64,000 nt of DNA from Paralithodes platypus (taxonomy: Eukaryota > Arthropoda > Malacostraca > Decapoda > Lithodidae). The notes beneath the pieces were generated by a model. The model worked only from the letters and a program-made list of their open reading frames with translations, did no database searches and was not told the origin of the DNA. Every line of letters begins with the position of its first letter. Positions within the stretch are counted from its first letter, which is position 1. Below, piece after piece: positions 54,751-64,000 of this stretch. The DNA is taken from assembly GCA_032716605.1 (NCBI GenBank), contig CM064506.1, forward strand, positions 15,945,779 through 16,009,778. The letters run 5' to 3'. The translations under genes were made by a program, and so were the position numbers.

Positions 54751-55243
54751 TTACCCCGCAATTTCCCTGATCTTCATAGCCCTCCCCACTAGTGGGGGCC
54801 GTGTTTTTAGATGGTTGGATAATGGGTAAATACTCATTTACACCAGTCCTTAGTATAAAACAACACTACAGTATATTCAAGAAAACTGAGAAAAACAAAA
54901 ACACAAAACGCTAAATTCGCTGTGAAACCGGATCTAGAATTTTACTGATGACGACAATATGTCATGGGGGGGGGGGTGGAGGGAGGGAGGCAAAGCCCCC
55001 CTCAAGATATTATTGTATCCAAAGGCAGTCAAAATAGATGGGAACATGATGGCAAGTGTCCGCCCCGACTCCCGAATTCTACATTCTACCCCTTTTACCT
55101 AGGCTAATGTTCGGAATGAGTTGTGTTACCGGGCGTACGTCGTGTAAACACGTAAGTATCAGGGTGTCTTACAGTACAGTTTCTTACAGTAGATCCTCTA
55201 GAAAAAGGCAAACTAGGCCTGTGTATCCAGCTCAGTACCAGTA

Positions 55244-56649
55244 CAGTAAACCCTCGCTATCTCGGACTAATTGGGGGGGGGGGGGAGACCCAGTCCGAGA
55301 TGTCCGAAGTCCGACTTATGTCCAACTTAAGAGAGGGAAAATTCCGAATTAGAAGAGGAAAGTCCGCGTCACCAGAGAAATTGACATTTTATTTTATTTT
55401 TTATTTTTATTTTTTTATCTATCTATTTAATGCATCTATCGATAATATTCAAGGACAGTAGTGCAACGTTATGAGAAACAATTTATTAGGGAAAATAGGC
55501 ACCAATAGATTCGTCATATTTTTCTCCATATAGTCCACATGGAGGATTTTCGTTATCAACAAATTGAAAAATACCCACTTCACAGACAAATGCACCAAAA
55601 ATCTAAGTCAAAGCGGGGGTGTGGGGGCAGCAGCCCCCACCTATAATACTAAGTTAGGTTAGGTAAGGTTGTTAGGTTAGGCTAATGTCCTTTCAAAGGG
55701 GTATAGGCTAGTAAACACTAGGATATCCTATACCCAGTCAGAGGTAAGAAGAAGAAGAAGAGTCCTGCAGTAGTCTCCTTGAATGTTACCCATCTATCTC
55801 CCTTATACATATATATAACTATGTCTTATTTTTTTTTTTTTTTTTAATCTATGAATCAATTCTAATACGATGGAATTGAAAACAATATTACCCTTCTAAC
55901 ACACAAATAATAAAATGAAAAAGAGAGTAAATAAAAATGTCTCCTTTGTCTTTCAGAAACATAAGTCCGTCTCGTATATGTTAGTATTTTATCGCTCGCT
56001 CGCCCCTAGCCACTCTCTCTCTATCTATTTATCTCTCTAATGCATCTAACTAACTCCCTTATACATTAACATAACTATGTCTTATTTGGACTTTTTGTAA
56101 TCTATAAATAATTTCTAATGCGATGGAATTGAAAACAATATTATCCTTCTAGCACACAAATAATACCATGAAAAAGAGTCAATATAAAAGTCTCCTTTGT
56201 CTTTTCAGAACCAATTAAGTCCGTCTCATAATAGTTCATGTTTATAGCTCACTCCCCCTTCTGCAACTCTCTTTCTATCTATATTGTCTTTTCAGAACCA
56301 ATTAAGTCTGTCTCATAATAGTTCGTGTTTATCGCCCACTCCTCCTCTGTAACTCTCTCTTTCTATCTATCTATCTCTCTAATGCATCTACGTAACTCCC
56401 TTATACATTAACATAACTATGTCTTATTTGGACTTTTTGTAATCTTTGAATCATTTCTAATGCAATGGAATTGAAAAATATAATATCGGACATTTTCCGA
56501 ATAGTTATATAAAGTCCGACAACGTCAGAGACTGTCGGAACGATGACGGAAATGTCCGAAATACTGAAGTGCATGTCCGAGAGGCCGTAGCCAGTCCGAC
56601 TAGTACGGGTTTCCGACTTCTAGAGGTCCGAGATGGCGAGGGTTTACTG
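55244..56649. mobile_element. pogo-like TIR element with TA target, 1.4 kb
   Basis: Ends CAGTAAACCCTCGCTATCTC and its near-perfect inverted complement, TA on both sides (55242-55243, 56650-56651). CR1-A copy 2 shows the empty site CCAGTACTTGCA. The interior has three diverged repeats of a TAACTCCCTTATACATTAAC block (55793, 56050, 56393). No transposase, so non-autonomous. Confidence 0.8.
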
Positions 56650-56651
56650 TA

Positions 56652-58808
56652 CTTGCAGTGCTGCGGTCGTTCACGGTGTTGGCGGTGGCGGTAGCAGACG
56701 CAACATTTTTATTATTCTGTATTTTTCCTTTATAATTAAATTTAAAATCTTGTCTTCCCCATGCTTTATCAAGATTACTTTCAAACTCCCTTATTGATTC
56801 GGAATCGACTACATACTGAGGCAGTGCGTTCCACTCATTTACCACTCTATCACAAAATGAGTTCTTTGCCTTCTCATGCATATTTCTTTCTTTGTAAATT
56901 TTCTTAGAGTGTCCTCTCGTTCTTGTTCCCTCTCGCATCAAGAAGATACCTTCACACACATCCTCATCATACTTTCCTGACACTATCTAAAAAGTCTCTA
57001 TCATATCCCCTCTCTTTCTCCTATATGCCAGTGTCGGAAGCCCCAGTGTCCTCAACCTCTGCTGATAGCCCGCGTTCTTCAACGTTGGTACTAGCTTGCT
57101 AGCTCTCCTCTGCACTTTCTCCACTGCTTCTATATCCTCTCCCATATATGGAGCCCACACCTGGTTCGCATATTCCAGGTGCGGCCTAACCAGCGCTGTA
57201 TAGAGATTCCTGAATATTTCTTCGTCAAGTGACACAAATGTCCTCCTTATCAGCCCTACAATTCTATTGGCTTTGTTTATCTTTTCCGCTAAATGTTCTG
57301 AGAAATTTAACTTATTGTCTATCACTACTCCTATATCCTTTTCTGCATTCACTTCTTCCATCGCTTCATACATACTGTATCGTACCTTGTCTATCTTGCT
57401 TGTCCCAATCCGCATGTACTTGCATTTTTTTGGATGAAAAGGCATTAACCAATGCTCAGACCATCCCTTCATGCCCTCCACATCTCCTTGAAGCAAACCC
57501 ACATCTTCCTTACTCCTCACTCTTCTATACAGCTTAGTGTCATTCGTATACAGGTATACCTCACTTCCATTAGTTATAACTTCAGGTAAGTCGTTGATAA
57601 ATATAACGAACAGTAGTGGTCCCAACACAGATCCCTGAGGTACCCCACTTGTAATTTCCCTCCACCCCGAGCCTATTCCATTCACCAGTACCCTCTGTCT
57701 CCGATCTTTCAGGAAGGCTTCTATCCATTTCACACATTTCTCCCCTATATTATAGCTTCTAACTTTCTCTATTAACCTTTTATGTGGGACCTTATCGAAG
57801 GCCTTCATAAAATCGCAATATACCACGTTTTTTTTTTTTTTTTTAAGAGACAATGAACGGAGGAAGGAAAAACACAGATAAAACAAAAAGGTCCATGTGC
57901 CTAAAGGCAAACCCACATGGGACACGTCTATTACATCACCATCCTCTAGAATTTGCATCCAATCATCTACCACCTTAATTAGCTGTAGTACCGTCAACCT
58001 CCCTGGCAAGAATCCGAACTGTCTCCCACTGAAAAGTTGGTTTGATTTCATATGCTCCATTATTCCTTCTCTAATTACCGTTTCCATTAGTTTACACACA
58101 ACACTTGTCAAACTGACTGGTCTATAATTTCCTGGGTCATTTCTCTTTCCCTTCTTAAATATAGCTGTTATGTTCGCCTCTCTCCAGTCCATCGGGATTT
58201 GTCCTGTATTAAACGATACCTCAAATAACATTTTCAATGGCTCTACCAACATCTCACCTCCCTCCTTTATCATTCTTGAGTGTTTCCCATCCGGTCCCGG
58301 GGACTTACTTCTGTTCATTTTTTCTATAGCTTTTCTTATTCTAGCATGGGAAAACTCTATTAGTTCTAGTGCCGGTGCCTGTTTGATGGGAATAGTAGGC
58401 ACTGCATCATCCGACTCCACTGTTAGTACCCCCCCAGCACCTCTGCTTTCTCCTTATCAGTCTCCGCTCTACTCCCATCATCCAACCCCCCTACCAGCTC
58501 TGGGATCCCTACTCTTCTTGTTAACTTTTTGCTGAATGTACTTCCAGAATATTTTTGGATTATCCTTCACATTTATAGCAATCGCTCTCTCCCTCTCCTT
58601 CACCCCCCTCCTTGTTTTATTGTTTATTTGTCTGCATTCCAGATCCACTTCTTTAGCTTCTATACTAGGCTCCCTGTTCTTTTTTAACAATTATAGTCTT
58701 TCCCACAATAATTTCTTTCTTCTAATCAATGTCCAAAGCTTTCTTTTCATTGGCAATTCTGGGTTCGTTCTTTTCCTCAATTTTGTTTTATCCTTATATT
58801 CCCTTACT
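56652..58808 (-). pseudogene. CR1-A copy 3: linker, RT and C-terminal region
   Basis: The 477-codon frame 56987-58420 (minus) covers NRSKSPGPDGKHSR, NYRPVSLTSV, QFGFLPGR, YCDFMKAFDKVPHKRL, SGVPQGSVLGPLLF, the catalytic box (here YTNDTK instead of YADDTK) and the C-terminal VEKVQRRASK. The Ala-to-Thr and Asp-to-Asn changes in YADD would abolish catalysis. A nonsense codon at 56984-56986 (Lys to stop) separates the last 127 codons. A small deletion near 58433 shifts the frame upstream. Confidence 0.8.
57828..57926 (-). mobile_element. 99-bp poly-A retroposed insert, in frame
   Basis: Minus strand: short unique sequence ending in a run of A (T run 57828-57844). Flanks ACG/ACG. Copies 1 and 2 of the family lack it. 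Its length is divisible by three and it has no stop in the RT frame. Confidence 0.75.
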
Positions 58809-58850
58809 CAAAGGAGTAAGGGAAGTAGGAGTAAAAGGAGAAAAGGAGTA

Positions 58851-59060
58851 AAGTGTCAAAGGAAAGCCCAAGTCCATTCCTTTTAGTCTTTATTATTGTA
58901 AATGCGAAGATAAAATTGTGGTTTAGGCCTATAGTTTAAATAATGTCTTTGGAAGTGATAAAAAGGCCAAAACATTACTATTTTATGCTAATTATCTTGT
59001 ATGTCTTCTTATAATCATTCAAGTCTTCACACAAAATTGCTCCGGTTTGACACCCTGCGC
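58851..59060. repeat. Small TIR-like repeat
   Basis: GTGTCAAAGGAAAGCC at the left and GGTTTGACACCCTGC at the right form weak inverted ends. Collinear with the repeat after the first zinc-finger gene (3438-3560). Confidence 0.5.
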
Positions 59061-59087
59061 AAGTTGATGTCAAACAGCGGGGGAGTG

Positions 59088-59526
59088 GGGCCGGGGGTGT
59101 GGGGGCAGCAGCCCCCACCCATAATACTAGGATAGGTTAGGTAAGGTTGTTAGGTTAGGCCGCTAATGTATATAGGCCTAGTACAGTAAACACTAGGATA
59201 TACCCGGTCAGAGGTAGGTGATTGGCCCTACGCCCGATAACACAACTCTTGCCTAATGTTCTTATGTTCTCCTAGTACCGGTATTCCAAGTGGTAAATCT
59301 AGTTATACTACCCCTCCCCCACTACCCCCCACCACCTCTCCCCTTCAAAACACGCCTTGTAGCGCATTTTTGGATGGTTCAGCAGACGCGGAAACTGAAA
59401 AAAACACTTACAGTATTTTGATAAAAATTTATCACCAACCAGATACAAGTTTTTCAAGTAATTTTTTTTTTTTTTTTTATATACACTGTTGTTTAATACC
59501 GAGGACCGTCGCATTTTAGTATTTTT

Positions 59527-59572
<46 letters not shown>

Positions 59573-60189
59573 GTGTATAGCCTAGGCCCAATCTCAGTCC
59601 CAACCCATTGTAGCCTTCGCACATGTAGCGCCTAGTCCGCATGGAGGAATTTCATTATCGACACTTGAAAAAACCCGATTACACCGAAAAATAACAAAAA
59701 TAATAAGTCCCAACCGTAAACAAAGCATGATGATGATGTTGAGGGATAGCCTTAAGTATCGGCCCCTCGTTGGTCTTCTTACACCTTCCCCAGTCTTCTT
59801 TCTTTACTGTAGATGTATTATTTCTTCATCTTCTTACTGGGGTCCGTATTTTCTATAAATTTACCTGTTTTCCAAAATAGGCCTATATTATCATTTTTTC
59901 TTCTTCTTAGTATTCAGTAGTAGGCCTACCTCAGTACCTCAGTCCCAACCCATCGTAGCCTTCGCACATGTAGCCTACACACATTAATACAGAAGTGACA
60001 AGCCATACAGCTCGGGATAATCTTCAAGGACACTACATCCGACTTAATAGAAACAATTTATTTGAGAAAATATGGACCAATAGGCGCACAATGAATCCTT
60101 CGTCATTTTTCTTCTTCTTTTGAAAGATGCGGTGAGTGCGATTCACTCAATAAATGGCGTGAGCGTTAGGCCTACTCACAAAAACGAAA
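59088..60189. repeat. Non-coding repeat mosaic
   Basis: Starts with GTGGGGGCAGCAGCCCCCAC and TTAGG-like repeats (also at 54605 and 55614). It includes a T run at 59461-59478 and an A run at 59532-59569. CCAACCCATTGTAGCC at 59600 recurs at 59945, and a TAATACCGAGGACCGTCGC block at 59493 recurs at 60708. No gene. Confidence 0.5.
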
Positions 60190-60422
60190 GGCAAGAATGT
60201 AGTTACCGGGTGTACCGCCCGTCTTGTTTACACTACGCGGACGCTCACCATCATGTTCCCGTCTATTTTGACTGCCTTTGGATACAAAAATACATTACCC
60301 TAACCAAACAACCTAACCTAACCTAGTATTATAGATTTATAAGTATTTATTTTATTATAAGTATTTATAGATGATTTATGTTGTATGTCGGTAGTGGTAC
60401 ACCCGGTAACTACATCCATCCC
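60190..60422. mobile_element. R-family MITE, small, perfect ends
   Basis: Inverted ATGTAGTTACCGGGTGTACC at both ends (60197-60216 and 60394-60413 region), flanked by the exact 8-bp duplication AAACGAAA (60182-60189, 60423-60430). The youngest-looking R copy. It contains CCTAACCTAACCTAG, an inverted TTAGG-like stretch. Confidence 0.85.
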
Positions 60423-60430
60423 AAACGAAA

Positions 60431-60739
60431 TACCGGCATTCTGTTTTTGCCCCCGTACAGATCTACATTTATGAGGATGACAATAAATCCAGTGGGGTTG
60501 AGGGCCCCATACACCCATCGTGTATCTAATGTACCCCACAATTTCCCTTACCTACTGTAAAAGCGCAATTCACCCAATAAATGGCGCAATTTGACGCTGT
60601 ATCTTCAGATTGATAGAACATGGGGGTAAAAATTGAAGAGACCCCGGACAGCCTTTTTACTAGTTAATTCTAGATTTTTGTTTATTTTTCTTTGATATAG
60701 TGTTGTTTAATACCGAGGACCGTCGCATTTTAGTATTTT
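60431..60739. other. No gene seen
   Basis: AT-rich; ends with the duplicated TAATACCGAGGACCGTCGC block next to the RTE-2 tail. Confidence 0.4.
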
Positions 60740-60751
60740 CAACATTCTATC

Positions 60752-62876
60752 AATCTATCTATCTATCTATCTATATGCTCAGGCCCAATCCCCATTTTGG
60801 GGGTAGCCGACTCAAGACAGAGCAAGAACAGGGAACACACAAAAACAACATAAAACAAAAAAATAAACACAGATAAAAAACACAAACTCTCACACATCCA
60901 GGTCACCCAAGAGAAGACCCAGAGACCAGGGTTACCAAGGTCGCTCCAGCACTCCCCCGGCCCCTGACCACCCGGAGAGGTTCCGATCTCGGCAGGCAGA
61001 CATGCAGCGGAGCCAAAGCCACAAGCCCTCCCACCACACTTCCAGACACACCCTTCATATTAATCGTCTCCCCGGGCCAGGCGCCTGATGGACTATTATC
61101 TAGTCCAACTTGCGCCCGACCCCTTACTCCAAATGACCACGTGTTCACTCAACTATTCACAAGCATTCTCCATTCACTCCTGTCCACCACCACTTCCCCT
61201 GCCTGATCTATAGTCATTCCTCTATCATCCAAAGCCTTTCTTACACAGTCTCTCCATCTCAATGGGGTCTTCCTGCCCTTCTATCTCCCCTTGTACCTGA
61301 CTCACATATTCTCTTTGTAAGCCTTTCATCTCCCATTCGTTCAACATGACCATACCAGCTCAGCACCCTTCTGTCCACTCTGGCTGACAAATGTTCCTGC
61401 TGCCCCACTCTCCTACGTATCTCTTCATTCCTCAATCTGTCTCTACGAGTAACTCCACACATACTCCTCAAGCAGCTCATCTCCATCACATCCAGCCCTC
61501 TTTTCTCCTTTTTCTTCAGAGCCCATGTCTCAGCCCCATACATCACTGTTGGCACAACAATTCCTTGATACAGTGCACTTTTTACTTTCACTCCGAGATT
61601 TCTCGTCTTCCACATACTTCCCATTGCTCCGAAAACCTTCCTTCCTTCACACACTCTCTGTTTTACCTCCACTTCCATACCTCCGCTCCTGCTTATTGTT
61701 CCTCCTAGATATTTAAAACACTCTACTTGTTCCAATATTTCCCCATCCAGCCTCACATCTAATTCACCCTATGCTCTCCCCTATTACACACCATTACTTT
61801 ACTTTTATTGACGTTCACCTTCAGTTTCCTCCTTCCACAAACCACACCAAACTCTTTGACTACCCGCTGCAGTTTCTCATCAGAATCCGCCACCAATGCT
61901 GTGTCATCAGCGAACAGCAACTGATTCAACTCCCAATCTCTACCATTCTTTCCTACTAAACCCAATTCTCTTCCCATAGTTCTCCTTTTCACCTCCCTCA
62001 CCACACCATCCATAAACATATTAAACAGCCATGGTGACATTACACAACCCTGTCGCAAACCTACCTTTACCTCAAACCATTCACTCAACTCACCATTTCC
62101 TACTCTCACACATGCCCTTCATAAAAACTCTTAACTGCTTCTAACAAATTTCCTCCTATTTCATAAATCCTTAACACCTTCCACATTGCTTCACGGTCCA
62201 CACGATCATACGCTTTTTCCAAGTCCATAAAAGCCCAATATATCTCCTTATGCTTCTCTAAATACTTCTCGCATAACTGTCTTACTGCAAACATCTGATC
62301 CACGCACCCTCTTCCCCTCCTAAAACCGCACTGTTCTTCTCCTATTGCAACTTCCATACACTTTATTATCCTCTCTATCAACACCCTGCCATACAGCTTT
62401 CCAACCACTGACAATAAACTAATACCTCTATAACTTGAACACTCCTGCCGATCTCCCTTCCCCTTGTACAACGGCACAATACATGCACTCTTCCAGTCTA
62501 TTGGTACCATTGACACAGCAAAGCACACATTGAAAAGTCTCACCAACCAATCTATTATCACATCTCCACCCTTCTTTATACACTCCACAGCAATACCATC
62601 CAAACCTTCTGCTTTTCCCACTCTCATTTGTTTCACTGCTTCTTTCACCTCATTTTCCTCAATCCTTTCATTCATTCCCTGCCACCTGGGTGGCCTGGGT
62701 AACCTATCTCCATCCACCTCTGCTTCAATCACTGCTTCTCTTCCATCTCTTGTATTTAACAAAGATTCAAAATACTCGGCATATCTTTTCCTCACTTCAA
62801 CTGGTTCCACTAGTAATTCTCCATTTTCATCTTTCACTGACTCTTCCCTCAACATTAGCCTAGCCATTTTTAAACC
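60752..62876 (-). mobile_element. RTE-2 non-LTR retrotransposon, 5'-truncated
   Basis: Minus strand from the RT N-terminal side (62876) to a stem-loop CCCCAAAATGGGG and a (GATA)n tail at 60752-60775. Endonuclease missing. The 3' UTR is about 60776-61140. Confidence 0.8.
61150..62867 (-). pseudogene. RTE-2 reverse transcriptase and C-terminal region
   Basis: Three successive minus frames (62106-62867, 61759-62109, 61259-61756) and a short continuation. Motifs in order: ENEVKEAVKQMRVGKAEGLDG, PLYKGKGDRQECSSYRGI, QCGFRRGRGCVDQ, FMDLEKAYDRVDR, GLRQGCVMSPWLFN, the catalytic LFADDTALV, KLKVNVNKSKVM, then YGAETWALKK, SCLRSMCGVTRRDR and SWYGHVERMGDERL. The spacing is that of RTE-like elements, and the C-terminal motif parallels RTE-1 at 5.6 kb. 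Frame breaks at about 62107, 61758 and 61258. Clade recognised from memory of the family. Confidence 0.75.
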
Positions 62877-63175
62877 AGTTTGTGGCCCTGGTCAGACCAA
62901 TTCTGGAGTATGCAAGTCCTGTCTGGAGTCCCTACAAAATTAAGGATATCACGGCTATTGAAAAAGTGCAAAGGAGAGCGACTAAGTTGGTACCATCTTT
63001 AAAGGACTTAACATATGAAGAGAGACTTCGGAAGCTAAATTTACCAACGTTGGCATATAGAAGAGCCAGAGGGGAAATGATAGAAACTTACAAAATCTTA
63101 CAAGGGTTGTATGAGGAGGAGGCGAGTAGGGGACTCTTCACGCTGCAGGAGGATGGTCGCACCAGAGGACACTTA
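62877..63175 (+). pseudogene. CR1-type C-terminal fragment (plus strand)
   Basis: Open plus frame: ALVRPILEYASPVWSPY, AIEKVQRRATKLVPSLK, YRRARGEMIETYKILQG and DGRTRGH. Related to CR1-A but clearly a different family. It is wedged between the truncated RTE-2 5' side and the 3' end of CR1-A copy 4; both its ends are cut. Confidence 0.75.
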
Positions 63176-64000
63176 CAGTTTCTTACAGTTTCTTACAGTA
63201 GATCCTCTGGAAAAAGGCAAAACTAGGCCTGTGTATCCAGCTCAGTGCCAGTACTTGCACTACTGCGGTCGTTCACTGTGTTGGCGGCGGCGGCAGCAGA
63301 CGCAACATTTTTACTATTCTGTATTTTTGCTTTATAATCAAACTTCAAATCTTGTCTTCCCCATGCTTTATCAAGATTACTTTCAAACTTCCTTATTGAT
63401 TCGGAATCGACTACATACTGGGACAGCGCGTTCCACTCATTTACCACTCTATCACAAAATGAGTTCTTTGCCTTTTCAAGCCTATTTCTTTCTTTGTAAA
63501 TTTTCTTAGAGTGTCCTCTCGTTCTTGTTCCCTCCCGCATCAAGAAGATACCTTCACACACATCCTCATCATACTTTCCTGACACTATCTTAAAAGTCTC
63601 TTATCATATCCCCTCTCTTTCTCCTATATGCCAGTGTCGGAAGTCCCAGTGTCCTCAACCTCTGCTCATAGCCCGCGTTCTTCAACGTTGGTACTAGCTT
63701 GCTAGCTCTCCTCTGCACTTTCTCCACTGCTTCTATATCCTTTACCATATATGGAGCCCACACCTGGTTCGCATATTCCAGGTGCGGCCTAACCAGCGCT
63801 GTATAGAGATTCCTGAATATTTCTTCGTCAAGTGACACAAATGTCCTCCTTATCAGCCCTACAATTCTATTGGCTTTGTTTATCTTTTCCGCTAAATGTT
63901 CTGAGAAATTTAACTTATTGTCTATCACTACTCCTATATCCTTTTCTGCATTCACTTCCTCCATCGCTTCATACATGCTGTATCCTACCTTGTCTATCTT
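63176..64000 (-). mobile_element. CR1-A copy 4, runs off the window
   Basis: Minus strand 3' tail of CAGTTTCTTA repeats at 63176, then the C-terminal region (frames 63223-63585 and 63590-63976). A 1-bp insertion at about 63600 (GTCTCTTATC instead of GTCTCTATC) shifts the frame. Continues beyond 64000. Confidence 0.85.

Larger units (their letters stand above)
53872..54945. mobile_element. TIR element of unknown superfamily, 1.07 kb
   Basis: Ends GGTATTATTCTAAATCCGG and the complement of GTAAAATTCTAGATCCGG extend through TTTCACAGC; 24 of 27 positions match. TGATGA flanks both sides (53866-53871, 54946-54951). It lies in the second unit of the R dimer. It holds P1d, an RTE-2 tail and a GGTGGCAGCCCCCACC repeat. 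Confidence 0.7.
40386..55091. mobile_element. R-family MITE containing a 14-kb nest of insertions
   Basis: Left end GGGATGGATGTAGATTCCGG (40386) and right end the complement of GGGGTAGAATGTAG, flanked by the exact 8-bp duplication CTTTTACC (40378-40385 and 55092-55099). R sequence itself is 40386-40415, 53567-53871 and 54946-55091, matching the dimer structure of 413-918. All else between is nested insertion. Confidence 0.8.
55166..58808 (-). mobile_element. CR1-A copy 3
   Basis: Minus strand from the post-endonuclease linker (58808) to the CTTACAGTACAGTTT tail (55166). Interrupted by a TA element (55244-56649) in the 3' UTR and by a 99-bp poly-A insert in the RT. Confidence 0.85.

Noticed and set aside
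59530..59575. Poly-A run as a processed pseudogene tail
   Set aside because: No upstream coding sequence or target duplication found.
1..64000. CRISPR arrays, bacterial operons, phage or plasmid features
   Set aside because: Short-repeat arrays here are microsatellites, MITE motifs or a coding minisatellite; no spacer-repeat regularity, no cas genes, and all elements are eukaryotic types.

Overview
The window is nuclear DNA of an animal, almost certainly an arthropod and most probably a decapod crustacean. The sequence shows spaced C2H2 zinc-finger genes, long (TA)n and (CA)n tracts, TTAGG-like interstitial repeats, and very many non-LTR, LTR, DIRS and TIR elements nested in one another. DIRS elements of this kind are known to be widespread in Decapoda. 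There is no sign of bacterial, organelle or phage sequence. I see only two credible host-type genes: an 8-finger C2H2 protein (2544-3401, +) and a 7-finger C2H2 protein with 21 N-terminal decapeptide repeats (34901-36364, -). Nearly everything else is mobile DNA.

Layout. 0.4-0.9 kb: an MITE with 8-bp target duplication (family 'R'). 2.5-3.4 kb: zinc-finger gene. 3.9-5.1 kb: TA-duplicating TIR element. 5.6-8.5 kb: RTE-like and CR1-like 3' fragments and two TTAA-flanked (piggyBac-type) MITEs. 8.7-23.9 kb: one Gypsy-type LTR retrotransposon with 1.32-kb LTRs. Its 5' LTR was inflated to 6.8 kb by a TIR element (itself holding an I-group retrotransposon that holds a CR1 fragment) and by two nested TTAA elements. 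Its pol and 3' LTR each carry a TA MITE. 24-30 kb: a tRNA-like repeat, CR1-B tails, a nearly intact CR1-type ORF2 and an opposed CR1 fragment. 30.5-33.7 kb: TTAA MITEs and tRNA-derived SINEs. 34.9-36.4 kb: second zinc-finger gene. 36.7-40 kb: degenerate fragments.

40.4-55.1 kb is a Russian doll. An exact 8-bp target duplication (CTTTTACC) at 40378 and 55092 shows the whole 14.7 kb sits inside a single R-type MITE. Two head-to-tail CR1-A copies entered it. One CR1-A copy was entered in its endonuclease by a complete-ended DIRS element (inverted terminal repeats, internal complementary region, tyrosine recombinase). The DIRS element was entered by a hAT-like element. The CR1-A copy was also entered by an I-group 3' fragment and a SINE. 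55.1-64 kb holds another CR1-A copy split by a pogo-like TIR element, a small perfect R MITE, an RTE-2 element and the start of a further CR1-A copy.

The genes do not form a pathway. The information in the window is its insertion history, which can be read because empty sites are present in sister copies: 5' versus 3' LTR, four CR1-A copies and four P1 MITEs. All coordinates and comparisons were made by eye; no identity percentages were computed.
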